DNA from: a bacterium UBP1_UBA4771
GTDB lineage: Bacteria > Krumholzibacteriota > Krumholzibacteriia > Krumholzibacteriales > Krumholzibacteriaceae
Direction of reading: 5' to 3'
Assembly (NCBI GenBank): GCA_002403295.1
Contig: DHHN01000117.1
Location: forward strand, 1,986-10,075
Length of the DNA stretch: 8,090 bases
The notes beneath the pieces were generated by a model. The model did no database searches, was not told where the DNA came from, and worked only from the letters and a program-made list of their open reading frames with translations. A program made the position numbers and the translations under genes. Each line of letters opens with the position of its first letter. Position 1 is the stretch's first letter. Shown piece after piece: positions 6,370-8,090 of this stretch.

Positions 6370-6708
6370 CTAGAGGACCTCCTCGCCGCTCTCGCCCGTG
6401 CGGACCCGCACCGCGTCCTCGACGTTCGATATGAATATCTTTCCGTCGCCGATCTGGCCGGTGCGCGCGGCGGCGATCACGGCCTTGACGACGCGCTCGA
6501 CGTCGCCGTCCCCGACGACGACCTGAACGAGGATCTTCGGGAGAAAGTCGACCTTGTATTCGCTTCCGCGGTAGAGCTCCGTGTGGCCTCGCTGGCGCCC
6601 GAAACCCTTGACCTCCGTCACGCTCATTCCGCCGACCCCCGCCTCCATGAGCGCCTCCTTGACCTCGTCGAGCTTGAACGGCTTTATGTAGGCTTCGATC
6701 TTTTTCAT
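6370..6708 (-). CDS. glnB: Nitrogen regulatory protein P-II (GlnB type)
   Basis: 112 residues, the standard length for a P-II subunit, which works as a cytoplasmic trimer. P-II proteins bind ATP/ADP and 2-oxoglutarate and report nitrogen and energy state to targets such as GlnE and NtrB. The sequence begins MKKIEAYIKPFKLDEV and has TEVKGFGRQRGHTELYRG leading into the T-loop. Y51, in YRGSEYKVDFLPK, is the site uridylylated by GlnD in proteobacteria. The C-terminal signature TGQIGDGKIFI (83-93) is present. D54 after Y51 is more like GlnB than GlnK. The ATG at 6706-6708 has GAGGAG (6714-6719) 5 nt upstream. It is the first gene of a glnB-tsaD unit and divergent from glnE. No amtB lies beside it, which also favours GlnB over GlnK. 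No glnA or glnD is visible, so uridylylation is inferred only from Y51. Confidence 0.97.
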   Translation of the reverse strand: MKKIEAYIKPFKLDEVKEALMEAGVGGMSVTEVKGFGRQRGHTELYRGSEYKVDFLPKILVQVVVGDGDVERVVKAVIAAARTGQIGDGKIFISNVEDAVRVRTGESGEEVL

Positions 6709-6858
6709 CGGGGCTCCTCGCTCGGCGCGCGCGGCCGCTCGCCGCCCGCGGCGCCACATTACGCTGGCACGCCCGCCCGTCCGGTGGTACGGTTCCGTCG
6801 AATCGTACGGTCCGGCGCAAGGGTACAGGAATCGGACACGGCGTTCCATAGAAAGTTC
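6709..6858. promoter_or_regulatory. Divergent glnB/glnE control region
   Basis: 150 nt between the divergent starts of glnB and glnE, so both promoters should lie here. The glnB-proximal half is almost pure G/C; the glnE-proximal half is less so. Three short motifs, GTACGG (6787), GTACGG (6805) and GTACAG (6823), repeat at an exact 18-bp step. A sigma-54 -24-like TGGCACG occurs at 6765-6771 on the plus strand, but the -12 TTGC element is missing at the required distance. I can point to no convincing sigma-70 promoter by eye. Confidence 0.45.
6787..6828. repeat. Three GTACgG half-repeats at 18-bp spacing
   Basis: GTACGGTTCC (6787-6796), GTACGGTCCG (6805-6814) and GTACAGGAAT (6823-6832) begin exactly 18 bp apart in the glnB/glnE gap. 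The first two share seven starting bases; the third shares GTAC plus one G. The regular step suggests tandem binding sites, but chance similarity cannot be excluded. Confidence 0.3.
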
Positions 6859-8090
6859 ATGGCGAGGGACACGGGCGAAAGTCGCGCGCGACCGGGCGCG
6901 CCGCAGGCGGCGCTCGAGGCGCTCTTCGCGGAGCTCCGCTTCGCCGACCCGGCCAAGGCGGCGGCGCTGTGGAGCCGCATCGACCGCTTCGGGGACCCGC
7001 CGGCCGCGCGTCCGGAGCGCGTCGCGCGCCTTCTCGAGGAAATCGCCTCCTCGGCGGACCCGGACCTCGCGCTCCTCAACTTCGTCCGTTTCGCCGAAGC
7101 GACGATCGCGCCCGGCGCGTTCTTCAACTCGATTGTCCTCGAGCCGCCGATCTGCCGCCTCGCGGCGACGATATTCTCCTGCGGCACGTATCTGGCGGAC
7201 ATCCTCGCGCGCAGTCCCGAATACCTCTCGTGGCTCATCGAGGGGCCCACGCTCGCCCGCGGCAAGGCGCACAGCGAATACCGCGCGGAGCTCCACGCGC
7301 AGACGGCGCCGCTCCGCGATCCGCGGCGGCGGCTGAACGCCGTCAAGCGGTACCATCGCCGCGAGACGCTCCGCATCGGCGCGCGGGATCTCGCCGGCCT
7401 CGCCCCCGTCGAGGAGGTCGCCGCCGAGCTCTCCTTTCTCGCCGACGCGGTCATCGAGGCCGCGGCCTCCCTCGCCTTCGCCGATCTCGCGCCGCGCGAG
7501 GGGCTCGCGCCGGAATGGGATCTCGACGCGACGACCCCGTTTCATCGCTTCGCCGTGATCTCCCTCGGCAAGCTCGGGGGCACGGAGCTCAACTACGCCT
7601 CCGACGTCGATCTCATCTTCGTGAGCGATCCGGCGGGCTCCCCGCGCGAGGGCGCCTTCTACACGGCGCTCGCCCGTCGCGTCGTCGAGATCCTTTCGGA
7701 GCCGACCGAGGATGGCACGCTCTATCGGGTCGACCTGCGGCTCCGGCCCGACGGCGAGAGCGGCCCGCTCGTCGTCACGCTCGCCGAGCACCTCGGATAT
7801 CTCCAGCGGCGCGCGAGACCGTGGGAGCGGCAGGCCCTCATCAAGGCCCGCTACGCCGCGGGCAACCGCCGCGTCGCGGAGACATTTCTCGAAAACTGCG
7901 TGCGGGCGGTCTTCGGCTCCGCCGGCACGGGCGACCCGCTCGTCGACATCCTCACGATGCGGGAGCGCGCCGTGGCCGGCCTTCCGCCGGCCGAGCGGGA
8001 GGCGAACATCAAGCTCATGCCGGGCGGCATCCGCGACATCGAGTTCATCACGCAGGCGATGCAGCTCGTCCATGGGCGGAGCCGCTCCGA
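6859..8090 (+). CDS. glnE: Glutamine synthetase adenylyltransferase/deadenylylase GlnE, N-terminal part
   Basis: The first 410 codons; the gene continues past the right edge. GlnE family enzymes add AMP to, and remove it from, the conserved tyrosine of glutamine synthetase, directed by P-II and glutamine. The visible half is the N-terminal deadenylylase unit (full enzyme roughly 950-1000 residues). The nucleotidyltransferase core has GKLGGTELNYASDVDLIF (237-254) with metal-binding D249 and D251, YRVDLRLRPDG (289-299), WERQALIKAR (322-331) and KLMPGGIRDIEF (385-396). Before it is an alpha-helical region with NFVRFAEA and RSPEYLSWL. The catalytic motif lies roughly 75 residues further along than in the E. 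coli enzyme, where the pair is D173/D175, so the leader region is longer. I chose the ATG at 6859; the ribosome binding site is weak (GAAAG at 6851-6855) and no better start is nearby. A GTG at 6784 is in frame but unsupported. It lies divergent to glnB, whose product is its expected regulator. Confidence 0.95.
   Translation, partial: MARDTGESRARPGAPQAALEALFAELRFADPAKAAALWSRIDRFGDPPAARPERVARLLEEIASSADPDLALLNFVRFAEATIAPGAFFNSIVLEPPICRLAATIFSCGTYLADILARSPEYLSWLIEGPTLARGKAHSEYRAELHAQTAPLRDPRRRLNAVKRYHRRETLRIGARDLAGLAPVEEVAAELSFLADAVIEAAASLAFADLAPREGLAPEWDLDATTPFHRFAVISLGKLGGTELNYASDVDLIFVSDPAGSPREGAFYTALARRVVEILSEPTEDGTLYRVDLRLRPDGESGPLVVTLAEHLGYLQRRARPWERQALIKARYAAGNRRVAETFLENCVRAVFGSAGTGDPLVDILTMRERAVAGLPPAEREANIKLMPGGIRDIEFITQAMQLVHGRSRS

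Noticed and set aside
5391..6373. Plus-strand frames opposite tsaD
   Set aside because: Antisense to a full-length TsaD with all motifs. Products are Arg/Ala-rich and show no domains.
6765..6779. Sigma-54 promoter for glnE (TGGCACG)
   Set aside because: The -24 half matches, but the -12 position reads CCCG instead of TTGC, so the essential GC step is absent.
6709..8073. Upstream extension of the glnB frame, antisense to glnE
   Set aside because: P-II proteins are about 112 residues and begin MKKIEAYIKPF. The ATG at 6708 has a good ribosome binding site, and the extension is antisense to clear GlnE motifs.

Overview
This is a compact, GC-rich bacterial chromosome segment with no mobile element, CRISPR array, tRNA or rRNA that I can see. 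Codon third positions are strongly G/C. The minus-strand genes at 253-5097 use no TTA, CTA or TCA codons, yet AUA isoleucine codons are fairly common. A six-membrane-segment histidine kinase fused to HD-GYP, a GGDDF-type response regulator and a GlnB/GlnE pair fit a free-living Gram-negative-type bacterium, such as a deltaproteobacterial lineage or an uncultured GC-rich phylum. I cannot place it more precisely.

Left two thirds (1-5097, minus strand): a signalling operon, read right to left. It encodes a REC-GGDEF response regulator with a GGDDF variant active site (5097-4120), a small soluble histidine kinase without a sensor domain (4074-3253), a 996-residue membrane protein with the order six TM segments, GAF, histidine kinase core, GAF, HD-GYP (3243-253), and a GTG-started, probably GAF-containing protein that runs off the left edge (236-1). 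Gaps are 45, 9 and 16 nt. The first gap contains a perfect 22-bp palindrome. Together these genes look like one His-Asp phosphorelay and cyclic-di-GMP module: two kinases, a response regulator with a possible diguanylate cyclase output, and a cyclic-di-GMP phosphodiesterase domain fused to one kinase.

Middle (5098-5353): a regulatory gap with AT-rich patches, short inverted and direct repeats, a possible weak terminator for the gene to its right, and presumably the signalling operon's promoter.

Right third: tsaD (6364-5354), the tRNA t6A synthase subunit, lies 5 nt behind glnB (6708-6370), the nitrogen regulatory protein P-II. A 150-bp intergenic region then separates glnB from divergent glnE (6859 to the right edge, incomplete), the glutamine synthetase adenylyltransferase/deadenylylase. 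P-II controls GlnE in known systems, so the shared gap may co-regulate the pair. That gap contains three GTAC-centred half-repeats spaced exactly 18 bp apart.

The most unusual item is the single-chain histidine kinase-HD-GYP protein, next to a degenerate GGDEF regulator and a second kinase.
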